Assembly: GCF_905220365.1 (NCBI RefSeq)
Contig: NC_061128.1
Span: 5,518,001 to 5,582,000 of the forward strand
Direction: 5' to 3'
Length of the DNA: 64,000 bases
Source: Vanessa cardui
Lineage: Eukaryota; Arthropoda; Insecta; Lepidoptera; Nymphalidae
Positions 25,801 through 40,800 of the stretch are shown one piece after another. The notes under the pieces were generated by a model, which saw only the letters and a list, made by a program, of their open reading frames with translations, did not search any database and had not been told where the DNA came from. Each line of letters begins with the position of its first letter. Position 1 is the stretch's first letter. A program made the position numbers and the translations under genes.

Positions 25801-28800
25801 CAACTACGCAGGAGATGTGTTCCACAAATCTACCTAATTCTTGCTGTCATCTTGTGATGCGATTGTGGAGAGTTTGGGCTGCCGCATTTACAGCCTAATA
25901 AGCTAGCAACTTAATCGATGAGGTTCATGAGACCACGAGTCAATAAACTCAGTGAGATGGGGCTTGTGCGTGGAGTACTTATAATTATCATTTAATTTTT
26001 ACTCCTAATTACTTTCGTATGTAATTTTATTAATGGTAGATTGTTTTATGAATTGAATAGTTATTAACATTTTATAAAGTTTCATGAATTTTTTTTATAT
26101 ATAATTAATTCAAGCTTCAATTGAATATTATTTTCATTTTTGTTTAATAATTAATATACACGTTTATTATATGTCATTTGGAATAAGTTTATTCTCGTTA
26201 TGTACAGAACAGTATCCTCTAATTGAAAAAGTATACAAGTTAATGTTAAACATTGTTAATATGACATTCGTAAATTGTTTCGCGTGTATCTTTTATTGGA
26301 CTCATAAAACATATCGTAAAATAATCATTATGGTGTCTGATGTGACGACAAATCTGGTCATAATTTTAATTATATTGCGACATCATTATCTCATAATCAG
26401 CGAGAGTTATGTATAGTAATTTCTACTTCCAAGAATACACTAAAGACTCCCGAGACCTAAAGGTAATATTAAAGATATAGATAGAAATGTTACCTCGAAA
26501 TCTGACATCTTAGCCTCGGTGATATTTTTCTTCTTGATAGCGCTCCCATGGTCTTCACACACTTTAAGAATACGAGCCGAGGAATAAGTTATATGTGGCA
26601 TAGAAGAAGGTTAATTCGTCACACTAGCCGACTTTAAAATATGACAAATACAAAACACACACAAACCGTTCTATACTTGAAAAATAATTAAAAGTCCAAT
26701 TATATAAACCACTAAATTGATTATGAATAATGTAAAATAAATAACAAATGTAAACAGATAGGCAATCATAGTTCAATAGGTAATGATTGCTGTCAAGCAT
26801 AAGTAAATATTGAGAGTTTTTATTAGCGAACGTGTTTATAAGAATTATCCACTTATACTCGTATAGCGTAAACAAAATAAGTCTAGAATATAGAATCTTT
26901 AATAAATAAAATATGCTACTATTTATTAACTTTAAATAATTATTTATTTATGATATTAATCCTAGATATGCATTTGTTCACTCAGTATAGGAAAGACTAA
27001 TTTTATAATTTAAAAATCGGAATCTATTTTATATATTTTAAGATATTTCCGATAATATCATCCGGCTGGCCTTACATATCAGAAAACCGGTATTAATAAA
27101 ATCAAATATTGGACATTATAAACTATATATTGCTTTTATATGAATATTAATTATATAAAAAAGCTATCAAAAATTACTTTTTGATAACAAAATGTATACA
27201 ATATTAACTGAAACGATTACTTTTTCAATTACGAGAGTTACACTAAATGTAAAATTATAAGAAACTATAAATGCACGTAAAATTATGACGGTAAATATTT
27301 TGTGTATAATATATTAATTAACGGTGTTAATTCACACACAGTACACAGAGTACACAGACAGTAGAGAGCACACATCAATTATAATACGTTATGGCCTATG
27401 GGCAACATTGTTTTCGCAATCGATGAAGGTTTTAATGCTCTGATACTTTTACAAAAGTCATTGACCAAATTGTATATCTAAAATAATATATTAGTCTCAT
27501 ACGAGTTTATTCGGCACAAGGTTCCAATAACTTCGAAAGATGGCGAATAATTAAGCTATCGTAAGCGAGTCATCTTTTGATAAGCCGATCGAATCGATAT
27601 TTGAAAAAAGAATACAGTTAAAAAATCATTAATAGACAAGAAAGATTATTTTATCGTTTATAAGATCTTGTGTAATCAATGATAGATTCCGATACAAATA
27701 TATAGAGTTCCATGTCTTGTATTTTAATAAACGTTATAAATATACGCGTAATTTTTTTGTAATTGACAGATATATTTATTTTAATCAGTGAAAATGAAAT
27801 CTGTGGAGTTTCTTAATGGTTGGCAGAATAAATGCGAACCAGTGCTATCGGTGGCTTAATATTTCATTTAATCTTTTAAAAATTGCGATTCAAAAGTTTT
27901 TAGAGAGCCTGAATAAAGCCTTTCGCTAAATCGCTACCATTTAACATAATAGAAAATGAGGGTTGCTGATTTAAAATTTAGTATTGAAAAGGAGAGTAAA
28001 AAAATTTAAATTAAATACATACATACATATATATAAAAACGTCATAACTTAAATTAACGATTTCTACAAATAAGGCAATGTATAGTAGGTATACCTGTGT
28101 AATAAATTAAAAAAAAAAGAATATATCGAATACGAATGTATTTTTTTCGTATTACGTAATGATTAAAATAACTTTTGCTTTAAAACCAACAATCTCGATT
28201 TGTTTGTTTATTTTACATTATATTTATAAGTATGTAATGTTTAATTTACGTCTGTCAACAGATACCTTGCATATTACTGCGTCATATTCATGCAATACCG
28301 CATACTTTAAATGCAATAACATGAAAATGCAGTCAGTATGCTTTAAGATTTTTTAATAATATATACAGAATAATACGAACAATATTAGGATTTCAAAACG
28401 CACCTTAATTTGAGGACCATAAAGATTTCATTGTAATAAAAATGAATGCAGCCTTAAACAACATTACGTCGGAATAAATAAAATAATATGGTCTTTTAAA
28501 GTCGAAACTACCGCTATTATATGACTGTACACTCCATATGTTGCGCCTAATTTTGTGTAATTATCTTAGTATATATACATAATGAAAGTTTAGTTCGTAT
28601 ATGTTATGCGTATACTTTAAATTAATTCACTTCATTGAAGCCACTTATGACCGCAAATACTGGCACAAAAAGAAGCCACACGCAAATCCTGAATCCCTTA
28701 TAAAAAAAAACTTGTGCCTGAAACCGGCTCCTTGTGTCTCCAAATTGGAATGCGGCAATATTATTGACAATAATGTTTTTTTATGTTTATCGAAGTGTAA

Positions 28801-31800
28801 AAATAAGTAACAAAGGTACCTACAATAAAAATAAATACCTTAAAGAATATTTATGGCTAGTATGTTATTATTTCTATATTAATCTATTGTCAAGACTCAT
28901 TAAAGATTTTCAATAAATGCCTTTATTATAAATAATTTGATATCAAAGACTTGCATATAAGTTAATATAGATCTAAGTAGTATCAATTTACATTGTTGTA
29001 TGAATAAGTTAATACAGCAATTATCGCAATTATTCTAGTAATTATTTGCTATCAATTGATACTGAGGTGTGTTAAGAGCGTTAACATCGTGTGGTATGTA
29101 AATTATTTTTTGTATTAGTTCTAACACAACTGTAACATATAATAACAATACTAGCTACGCGTCCTGACTTCTTACGATGACTCGGAGTGAAAAAATATTT
29201 TACTTAGTGCATACTTAATGCCTATTACTACATAAAAAATCATTAAAATCTGTGCAGGCGTTTCGGTATTCGGCGACTTAAAAACATACAAGCATGAATT
29301 ATGTATATAAAAAAATTGTAACAGCGTGTGAATTTATTGATTATGATCTTAAGAAGGAAATTACAAATATGGAAACAAATGTATTTTTAACTTTTATAAT
29401 TATATAAATCAAGAGAGACAATTAGGCGTCGCACACTGGAGGGTGAGAAAAAAAATTTAGTTAAACTGTGGGAAAAGTTTCGCAAACATTTTTCGTCGGA
29501 AAAAATTAATGTAGGTATTCAATACAAATATAAAGCATTAGTAGCATACAATTGTTAAAGTGATGAAACATTTCAGATATTTTAATTCAACCCATGAAGT
29601 GAGCTAACAATGAAGCTAACATATAATTTTATTGGTTCAGGTTTAAGGAATAAAAATAGCCTATGTTTTTTATTGGAGTCCAAACTCAATTTATATCGTT
29701 TTTTTTTATTATATAGTTTGGCGGACGAGCATATGGGCCACCTGATCGTAAGTGGTCTCTATCACCCATAGACAATGACGCTGTAAGAAATATTAACTAT
29801 TCCTTGCATCGTCAATGTGCCACCAACCTTGGGAACTAAGATGTTATATCTCTTGTGCCTGTAGTTACACTGGCTCACTCACCCTTCAAACCGGAACACA
29901 ACAATACTCAGTACTGTTATTTGGCGGTAGAATAACTGATGAGTGGGTGGTACCTACCCAAACGGTTGTGCACAAAGCTCTACCACCAAGTATCCCACCG
30001 TGATAAATAAACAAACAGACATAATTACTTACATATTTATAATAACTACATATTATTAAACAAAATCTCCCTACCGCGTCTGTCTGTCTGTATATTCGCG
30101 ATAAACTCCAAAACTACTAAACATATTTTCATGCTGTTGTCTCTTATAGACAGAGGGAGTCCTAAGGAAGGCATAGGTATATAATTTATTAAGGTGTTTT
30201 AGTAAATAATTTCAAATAGAACGACATTTGTTAAACATATCTAAAAAAAAAGGTAAGAATATAAACAAAATACTTATGTCAACCCGCCTGAAGTCGGGGC
30301 GGGCCGTTAGTATTTAGTTAGTTAGTTTAAAGTACAGATTATGATATACAAATATACAAGCGGAATAGTGAATTAACACTTAATAAATATAACATTTAAT
30401 ACAAACCGCTCTCTTTAGGAGGGAGACATTGCCCTTGTGTTTACTCGGCGTTTTGTTATTCGAGCCGTCAGATTACGTTTCATATTGGAAACGACATTGA
30501 ACTCCCATTCATTACTTTCCGAATTCGTCTGGAAGCGCACGCATTTTGCGGCGTAAACTGTTGCAATGACGCCTTGTAATAACGACGTTTATTACTGGCT
30601 TTCGTAACACCAAAGTGTTGGCATACCCGAATGAGATTTGTCATATTAAATTATCACTTAATTGTTAATTATGTTTCGGTTAACCATTCCAAGAGAAAGA
30701 GAAGAGAGAATTGTATTTATGTATCTAAACTAATATAGAAACAAATACAAAATACATTAACACAATGAAATATAAATTCATTGATTTTTAATATCGAAAT
30801 ACATAGCCTATTAAAGCATCATAGCACAACACCAACAGCCCTTAAATTCCCACTGCTGGGCTAAAGGCCTCCTCTCCCTTTGTGGAGGAGGTTTGGAACA
30901 TATTCCACCACGCTGTTCCAATGCGTGTTGGTGGAATACACATGTGGCAGAATTTCTATGAAATTTGTCACATGCAGGTTTCCTCACGATGTTTTCCTTT
31001 ACCGCTGAGCACGAGATGAATTATAAAGACAAATTAAGCACATGAAACAGCGGTGCTTGCCTGGGTTTGAACCCGCAATCATGCACGCGTTCAAACCACT
31101 GGGCCATCTCGACTCTCACAGCACAGTAACATAGTAAGTTATCGTACTTATATTATTTTTATTCAGCATATTCTGATATATATTGCATACTGTGATGAAA
31201 TAGGGACCTACTGTTACAAGATATAAATACATATGCTTTATAATATCAATAGTTAAATCCAACAAATAATGAAAAAGGCACATATATTTTACTTATTAAT
31301 TATAATAAAGTAATAATGATCTACTTATTGATACTAAGATAAACATTGTAAGATAAGATGAGATAAGATGTATTATTAGAGAGATTTCACTCTTAATTTG
31401 CTTAGAGAGAATTTTTGTTATGTAGTATTCATGTCATCTTGAGCGTACGTCGTAAAAAATCACTCTTATCACTGTTTTGCAACGCGCCCAAAGAATTGTA
31501 TCTTGGAAAATACTACACGATACGACTGTCAATACTGTCAAACGTGATTATTGTCGTGGTGTTATACAGGCGTAAATTTCATTATCTTTTTTGTTACTCT
31601 ACAAAAATAAATGTGCTCACATTTTTATTTTGAATATTTATATTTAGCCGCTGGTGTTTTGCAAAAATACAAGTTACAATGATTCAGACTTGTTTGATTT
31701 TGAAAGGAAGATGAAACAAACTTATGTTTAAGCAGTAACTGCTATGAACTTGACAGGAAAATAATTTATTTATTTCATGTTTATGTAAGCGTTCGGATTT

Positions 31801-34800
31801 AATAAAGTTTAGCTCCGATTGAATTTATGCTTATTATATGTTCGAGACAAAAAATATTGTAATTTTGCTGGATGAAATATCACATTAGTCGGGGTTAATA
31901 ACATTTATTTTAAATGATACCCACAACACGTTACTTTTTTACCATATTTGATGATGAATTTAGTAAATTCCGTTTTTGACCATCTTATACAGAAATTAGG
32001 GAGCTCTACCTTATGATCCTAACAGTTTACGATTCTACACAAATACTCATTCAATTTAAAGAAAAATAAATAGGATAAAACTAATTTTGCTACATTGTTT
32101 CTGGAAGGGTCGTAAATAATTAAGGGTCATTTAAATATGTAATTAGTTTGTGAAAAAGACAATCGTGTGAAAACAACATGTTGGAAATACAAAATATTAC
32201 AATAATGTTACAATGCTCTTCATGGAAAAATTTCGTTTAATGATTTACGTTACGTTAAAACACGTTAAGTTATGTGTGATGATTAATATGTAACATAATG
32301 AGTCGTTTGACAAAAAAATAAATATGAAAATAAATATTAATAAATGTAAATTACTGATTTTAACAAAAAACTAAATTTGATGTCTTAAGATTATAACGAT
32401 GACACCTCGGATATTATAAGGTCGATAAAGATCATTTCAATTACAAATATGAATACAGTAATAATTACTTCACTACTAAAACTACTGTGACAGGAGATTT
32501 TCCGCAGAGCGTTACGTAATCGAGATTGCACGGGAACTCAAATTATAGCTATATCTAAAATCGTGAATAATTTCAAAGTCTATAGCAACAGCTTAAAATA
32601 TCATAATTGATAAAACCTGATATTTATAGTTATTGAGTGTTTTTGAGCTGAATTGATTAGCATTAGAACTCTAAAAGATTATTTTAAACACAAATAACTT
32701 GATTAACAGCTGCATTTAAAACTCTTAACACATTAATAGGAGAGGTTTTTACCAAAACAAATTATCAAATGCAAAAAAAAAATGTTGCCTCATGTGAAAA
32801 TTCATATAATATAGAAGTCCAATTATTATGAAAAATTTATTCTTTGACTATATAACAAAGGCGCTTCTACGCATGTGCGTACGTATGTTTAGCTCTTTTA
32901 AACTACGTAACGGATTATTATATAATGTGGTTTTCATCAATAAAGAGAATGATTCAATAGAAAAGTTAACATAAAGAGATGCATATTATAGTAAAGCCTA
33001 GAATTACAACTCTATCAACCGGAATTGAACATTTTTTTTAATGTTTTTGTTAAGTATAGTATGCGAATGAAGCCAGGACGGGTAGCTAGTAAAAGTATAA
33101 ATGTATTTAATTAGAATAGTCTAAATTGTGACTTTCTAAGAATCTACTTTGTCATGTAAAACATATATGTTATAAATGTATATGAATCTGTATTAAAACG
33201 AGTAATATAGAAACAACAAACAAGTTAACATTTATTACAAGTTCATGTTTATTTCAATAAATCACTTTGATTAATTTATACAAATATATTAACAATCTGT
33301 GGTTCTCGATTTTAATAAGACCTCTTTTATAATATAGATTATTTCATGTTATACAATACAATTATTTCATTTCGATAAATTTATTTTAATGTCCATAACA
33401 TCAAAGATTCATTTAATCATATTAAAATTCTTAAGTTTTAAAAAGTCAACAGTCTTCAATATTACCGTTAGTATGGCTCGTTACAACTATTCAAACGTAA
33501 GAATATATGACTCGTGCAGGAGCTCATGGGTAGAAAAATAAATAAAGTCGACACATTAATGGCCTTTTGTATTCTGCACGATATTGTTTAACTATTTATC
33601 AACAGTTACATGTATATGTAAACACGCATTTATTATATGTGGGCGGTCTGATACGCATCGATTTTGTTACGTTCCAAGATGCTTTATGATTAGTAAACTT
33701 TTGACGTATCATATCTATACTCACTTATCAGATATAAAACCTTATTATTACAACGCTTTTTTTTTAAATTTTATTTCTTGTATGAAATAATATTAGAGTA
33801 AAATGCATTTACTCTTTATTTTCTAACAGTCAAAAGTGGGAAGGCAATCTGATTCGCCCGGAAAGGGATCAGGCGCTGTTACCATCTTAACTAGGAATTT
33901 CAATCGATAAAATCCAGCAATAATATATTTTTGACCAGAACTATCATTGTTACCCTATATCTCAAGCCCTGCAAGCTAGACCAACGATCGAAGTATGTTG
34001 AATATGTATAAGGTAATAAAGGAAAAGTTTATGTATTAGTTCGATTGTGTTTACAATCGTAAACAATCAAGAATGATTTTAAAGTAAAACAACTTGATAA
34101 ACAGCTGATTTATAGCAAGTATTCGTTCAATACACAAAGAGACAAGACCGTATTTAGATAAAGACGATAGACTGACACACCTGCAATGATTAATCGAATT
34201 ATTTATGAGACGCCATAGCTTGCAATCGAATGTCAAACAATTAACTTATAAGGCACATAACTCAGCATTTATTCCAAAATATAAAACCTTATTTTTAAAC
34301 TAAATACAAAAAAAAAAGAATAATGCGCAATCTTTATTTAAATAATAAGATACATTTAGAAAATGTATTACATTGTGGTTAACAGTTAAATATGTATATA
34401 AATATCACTTTATATAAAAGATATGTTATTGAGATAAGAAATGCTTTAAACTATTTAGAAATATAACTTTATTGATATAGACTTGTGTTCTGGAAATCAC
34501 ATTTAACTAAATGGTCGTTATGAAATGACATATCATAATTATTTGATTTATTGACATGACAAATTGATTACGATAGAAATTTAAATACACAGACACGATT
34601 AACCAACCTTAGGGCCTTATATTACTAATATTTTTGCTTTTCACTAAATGACATTTTAACTTAAGTCAATTCAACTTTTCGTGTTACTATGAAATGTCAA
34701 AGGTTTTATATTCTTTATCGATTTGAATCTTTAATCACAAAGTTTTGTATAAAAGGCCGTACATAATGACATGCTAATACTTATATATGCAATTATTACA

Positions 34801-37800
34801 TATTTTACAACCAAAAGGAACTTTAAGAATATAAGTATAATAATTGTGAGTGCAAAAAGTTTTCATATCTCAAGAGTACATAATCGCAGGTTTTTTTTCT
34901 GGCTAGAGATGCGAATATGAATATTACTTGGCTAATTTACATGAATAATCTAAACTATTTGTTGAACACGCCAATCTATTAAGATTGTGTCTGGTTTGAG
35001 AAGAAGAACAGATAAAAATAAAAAAAATATTAATCTAATCTCATTCCAACATTATCATTTCATAAGATCATGTAATAAAATTGAAGTGTCTGTTTGTAAT
35101 TTTAAAATATTTTTTTTACAATAATTTTATGTCTGCTTGTTCCGGCTAATCTCTGGAATGGCTTGACAAATTTTGACGGGTCTTACTGGCAGATAGCTGA
35201 TGAAATTAAATTGGCTACTTTTATTTTAGAACTAATAATGAAATAAGAATTAAGTCACGCTGCAATTTCCAAATACGGTCCAGTACCACACGCAGCCCTT
35301 ACCCATGCCACCAATCCGCTGTCGCATCGGGTTCCTTCGACCAACGATTAAATATCACAAAGGCTGCCTGATACAGAACTAGTAACTTATAGCACAAGCT
35401 GCAAATTGAACAATAACTTTTTTGTTACATTCAAACTCGCACGAAGTGGCTAGCACAGAAAATCTTTCATAAATGTCTTCGAATTTGAATCAAAACGATC
35501 AATTTAAACATTTAATCTGTACATATTTTATTCCAGTCGTCTTGATTTAATTTTCAGCTCGGTTTGATGTATGCAAGGTTGCTTTGGCATAATAGCTAGT
35601 AGTCATTGTCGCCGCATATCTTAAGTGTTTCCTGATCGTATTGCAGCTGATAGTGCGGCAATGAGTACCTCTTTTGAATTCCTTTGCGTGTCTTATAAAA
35701 TAATAGAGACCCGTCACGGCCTTGCACGGGTAGCATTGATTAGATGATATATAGTATTACAAATTTTCTTTAAAAGTATGGGGATTTACTAATTCCACTA
35801 CAAATTATTCATTTGATATAACTTTGCAGGGTAAATCATAGTGTCAGTTTTAGCACGCTCTTAGGCATCACGATTATACCGATTTATTACATATAAAACT
35901 ATTTTTTTATAGTAAAATAATCATATCCATCTGTCAAGTCGATAAATCTGTGATACACTCGTATACACAAGTAAACAGACACCGGATGCAATTTATAATA
36001 GATACAGACTAATAATAATAATAAAAATAAAGAATATAAATTAAAAAATACGTTAAAGATGTTTTGGTGTATTTATTTGTTGTTGTTGTGTTAATAAACT
36101 AATGTAATAAAGTTCTCCAATATACCGCCTTAATAAGTCTTGATAGTTAAAATAATCAAGATCATACTCGGTAAATTATATATATTTTGTATTATTATTC
36201 AATAGTTATTATGTTGAGGAAAACTTCACATATATATTTATAGAAATATATAAGTCTAGACTATGCGCAATTAAGTTACTGTTATTATTTTATATAAATA
36301 ATTTATTTTTCAACGTACATACGTAATAAAAGACCTTAAAAATAGTTGTAAGCATTTTCTAGATCAAAAAGCATGCTGTATACAGTCATAAAATTATGCA
36401 GCACTTGTTTAATAAAGAAAAACTAAGAAAGAACTTAAGTAATTATATTTTTCCGCAACAAACATACACAATAACAAGCAGCCAGTTCTTATGAAATCTT
36501 TTGTTATGACCGGTATAATTATGTAAACGTCACCTCTCGACCAACGGAAATTGCTGCAGTTTCACCGTTGATTCATGGGGATTTACACAATATTGAACAT
36601 CATGTATCATTTAATTACCATCGCGATAAAATTGATCCTTATTTATAGAACATTCTATAAAAATCGCCATTTTGATTATTATCGTTCTTAATAACATACC
36701 ATTGACACTAACATTCAATTTGCATTTATAATGCTGAGCATTTAAAATAATTTACCGTAAATAATGTTTATTGATATTGCTCTTGGGGAATTTGTCCTTT
36801 CTTCACTTTATGTGTTCTATTTTTAAATCATATAATCTTTCGGTCACTGTTATAACGCTGTAGGAACCTCAAATCGCACATGGCCTCCACTTCAGCTAAT
36901 CTTGAATCGTGTGTATGCTACGCCCGCGCCGATTTTCTTGTCAATGCGCAATAAAGGCACTGCGTGGAAACCGGACAGGGCTGTAACATTATACCATTAA
37001 TAAAAAAATATAAATTTAAGATTTTAAAAACAAAACAAACTAAAATGAAAATATAATATATATGTTTTTGTATACTTTTCATACATTTCAATATTAATTT
37101 ACTTTTATGATTCAATACAGTATAGTATTAACCCAAGTATAGATTTCCAAAATTTATTTATGCTTGAAATTATTGCGATGTATCAATACGTAAAAAAAAC
37201 AACAATTTATTTTGTATTTACAGACCACGAGACAAAGATTGTGACAACCCTAGAGAAGTTTATCATATTCTTTGTCCTTAAGCATAAAGAGTTTTCACAC
37301 CATAAATATCATAACAATTCTAATTTCAATTAGCTTCAAGATTTTTTTAGTATTTGATAAGTATCGAATATTAATTATCAAGTAGAAGGCGACATTACCA
37401 TATTTATTATGACGTTTAACGTAAAAGGAAAGATGATTTCTATACAGACCTGTTAAGATGTTTTCAAGGTCAAATATTCGTACGAATTGGCCAAAGTTAC
37501 GGATTAGTAAGTGACGCGCCTTGTATGTTTTTCGAGGATATGTTCTAAATGTTATGTAAGTCGAAGTAGAATTTTCGCGGTCACCGCCAAATAATTAAGT
37601 TACTTGATACACTGGCGGCTATCGGAATTTATAGATCTAAAACTCGTAACGTTTTAATATATGTATTTTATTCAGGGTTTTCACTTCATTTATTTACATT
37701 TTATGTGTAATATTATTATTAATGTTACTGATTTTTATAGTCATTTCTTTATAATTTATAAAAATAAATATATCACAAACAAGTTCCTGCTTATTACAAT

Positions 37801-40800
37801 TAATTGGATTTTAATTACTTTAAATGTTACTTTTCTTAGAGACAAATTTCACGGTAATGTCAAATGAAATAAATATTTATTATAATTACAGATGTAAAGT
37901 ATCAACCTCTTTTCGGAATTTTTGTTATTAATGTTACCGCCTACGATTGGGTTTGTAAATGGCTAGTGTTAGGTAACGGACCGTGGCACCGATATTGAAG
38001 TTCAATGGTGATAGCGTGATAATATTAAGAATACCTTCGATATTCGAATAAATTTCTGACTAATATAATTTTTTTTTAATAAAATAATTTATTAAATCAG
38101 AGGCGAGATAGGCTGTTGGTTACACTTAATAATATAGGGTTCAGGTTCAAGGCAAGTGCGATTGAATTGTAGATAATTATCTCATGCTTGGAGGAGAAGG
38201 AAAATGTAGTGAGAAAACCTGCCTATGTCTTATTTTAATGGAATTCTAGCGCATGTATCCACCAACTCGCATTAAAGCAGGATCGATTCGAGAGAACTTA
38301 TTGTATATATTTTTACGTAAATAAGGCGTTTTTAAAAATATACATTAATTAGTTAATATTATTTTTTTAAATGCCCAGCCAATATATTATGGTGATCGAT
38401 GTGGATTTTGAAACGTCGAAGTGCAATCCTAGCACCGTTTAATAAAATAAAGACCGATTATTTCAGAATCTGACCATGAAGATATTAATGTAAGAAATGC
38501 AATAAAATATTATAAACGTTGCCAATAATTTTGTTACACGCTGTAACTCATAAACGAATGATGGTATTTATTCAAAATGTGACGTCACCGGTGCTATTAA
38601 AATTGTGAATAGATCGGTGAGAAAATAATAAATTGTTTGGAATCATCTTAAACATTACTTATCTAAATATATTGTTTTATTTTATAATAAACTAGTAGTC
38701 GCCCACGACTTCGGTTGCGTTTTAGGGTGCTGTTTGTCATGTGTTGGAAAAAAAGTCCTTTCTTGTAGTTCATGCTTGCTTCCTACCAAATTCCATGATA
38801 TTAGGTTCAGCAGTTTAGTCATGAAAGAGCAACGGACAGATGGACAGAGTTACTTTCACATTTTTTTATAATAATAAATAAATAAAAAGTAACATAAAAA
38901 TATGAATCACGCGAGACTGCGATGTTTCCAAATTTGTATATTAAACACAGTACTACTTTTTAATACTAGTAATAATAACACTGCCACACTTATTTTCTAG
39001 CTAAACTAAATTTTCAATAATAATTTAAACATCATTCTCTACCATTATTCTAATGTATATGATAGTGGGTATGACCAGAATCAGTAAAAAAGGAAAAATA
39101 GATGAATGTCCTCCTTTCCACCTAAATAATAATAAATATTCATCTATTTGTGTACGTGATTGTCATACATGCAACATAAAATATATCTCTATAGCATTTC
39201 TTGATCAACATTGTAATGCTTGTTAAACTGTACTACTACTTCTTCATGAAATAAGTATTTTATATTGGTTTTCGTTCTTCTATTGTATTGCTTAGACGTA
39301 AAATATAGAACTATAGATGGGTTATAAATTCATATTAAAAGTATATAATTAATTTGAAGTATCCGTGATGGATATTAAAATGTAGTGAGTGAAACAAAAG
39401 AATAAAAAGGGCATCGGACCGGCTAGCCCCCTGATGCTGCAGATGTCCATGGGCGGTGGTAGTCACTTTCCATCAGGTGAGCCTCCTGCTCGTTTTGCCA
39501 CCTATCACGTAAAAAAAGAATTGCTGTAATAGTGACATAATATTTGTGGAAACTACATTCCAAACTGGTGCTTCACGTTCAACTGACAGAATTGATTTGT
39601 GAGCCTTTCTGTGAAATCCCATCACAAATAAAGTATATTTTGACGTCAATTTAGACTGGGCTTAAAATAAATTAAGGTAAAATATTTTTTTACATTGTAT
39701 CAAGCTGTTATAAAGTAATGTTATTATTGTCTAACGTTAAAAGGTCGTATTCCTTTTAGACCTTGTGCGTTTTTTATAGCATTGAATAATATTTTATTTT
39801 ATTAAAATAAATGAAATTAATTAAAATAGTTTAAATCATTTTTATTACGTTCTAGATAAATATTTCTTTTCGCTCTTCGTTATTCTCTATGTTTATTTAG
39901 GTATTATTGTGTTTATGTATAATTTACGACCAAAGGATTAAATAGTGTTATTTTATGCAGTTTCAATAAAACTAACCTTAAGGTTATTAAAGTCGCATAT
40001 TATATAATTGTAGTTATTCACTTGGAATATATGATTACGGTTGAATATAAGATCTTTTAATACTATGACCGGAACCCTGAAGTTATAACAACACGATCAT
40101 GAGCAAAATCACGAATGGTATTGAAAAACCCAAATACCCAAACCATTTTTTCTTAATATTTGAACATGTAAAAAGAAGTAAATGCAGTCAATAACCTTAC
40201 CGTTCGTCGTCCGTAAGTATTATATTAATTAATATTTTCGCTTAATAAGTTTGTTTAGTCAATGGTAGTGTTGAATGAATCCTTATGAACAGAAAACTAT
40301 GTAAAGAAAATATCTTATACGAAATCGTAGTGTAACATTTGAATTTCTTTGTGAAAATTAAATTAAATTTTTACATTAAAATTGAAGGTGTACTTTGTCC
40401 CGTTGGGTGAGACAAATATAATTAGACAAAAAAGTAATAACAGAATCAGTATCGTTGTAGAGTGAAAATAAATAAATATGTATATTTCATAGTATAACTA
40501 GGCGACAGGGCAAATGGTTCGCCTAGTGATAAGTGGTCACCACCGCCCGTAGCGCTGTAAGATATATTAACCATTCCTTACATCACCATTGCGCCACCAA
40601 CCTTGGGAGCTAAAGTGTTATGTCCCTTGTGTCTGATGAACTGCCTCGCCCTTGAAACCGGAACACAACATTACAAAGGTACCTATCCAGATGGTCATGC
40701 AAGAAATCTTACCACCAATTAAAAAAGTAATTTAATAACATATTCCAAATTCGGTGAATTGGTCTACTGATACTTACATCACTGTTTTCATTGAACGTTT

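Noticed and set aside
29815..30003. 62-codon open frame with Cys/Thr-rich content as a small protein
   Set aside because: It lies entirely in a dispersed SINE-like repeat that occurs four times in the window.
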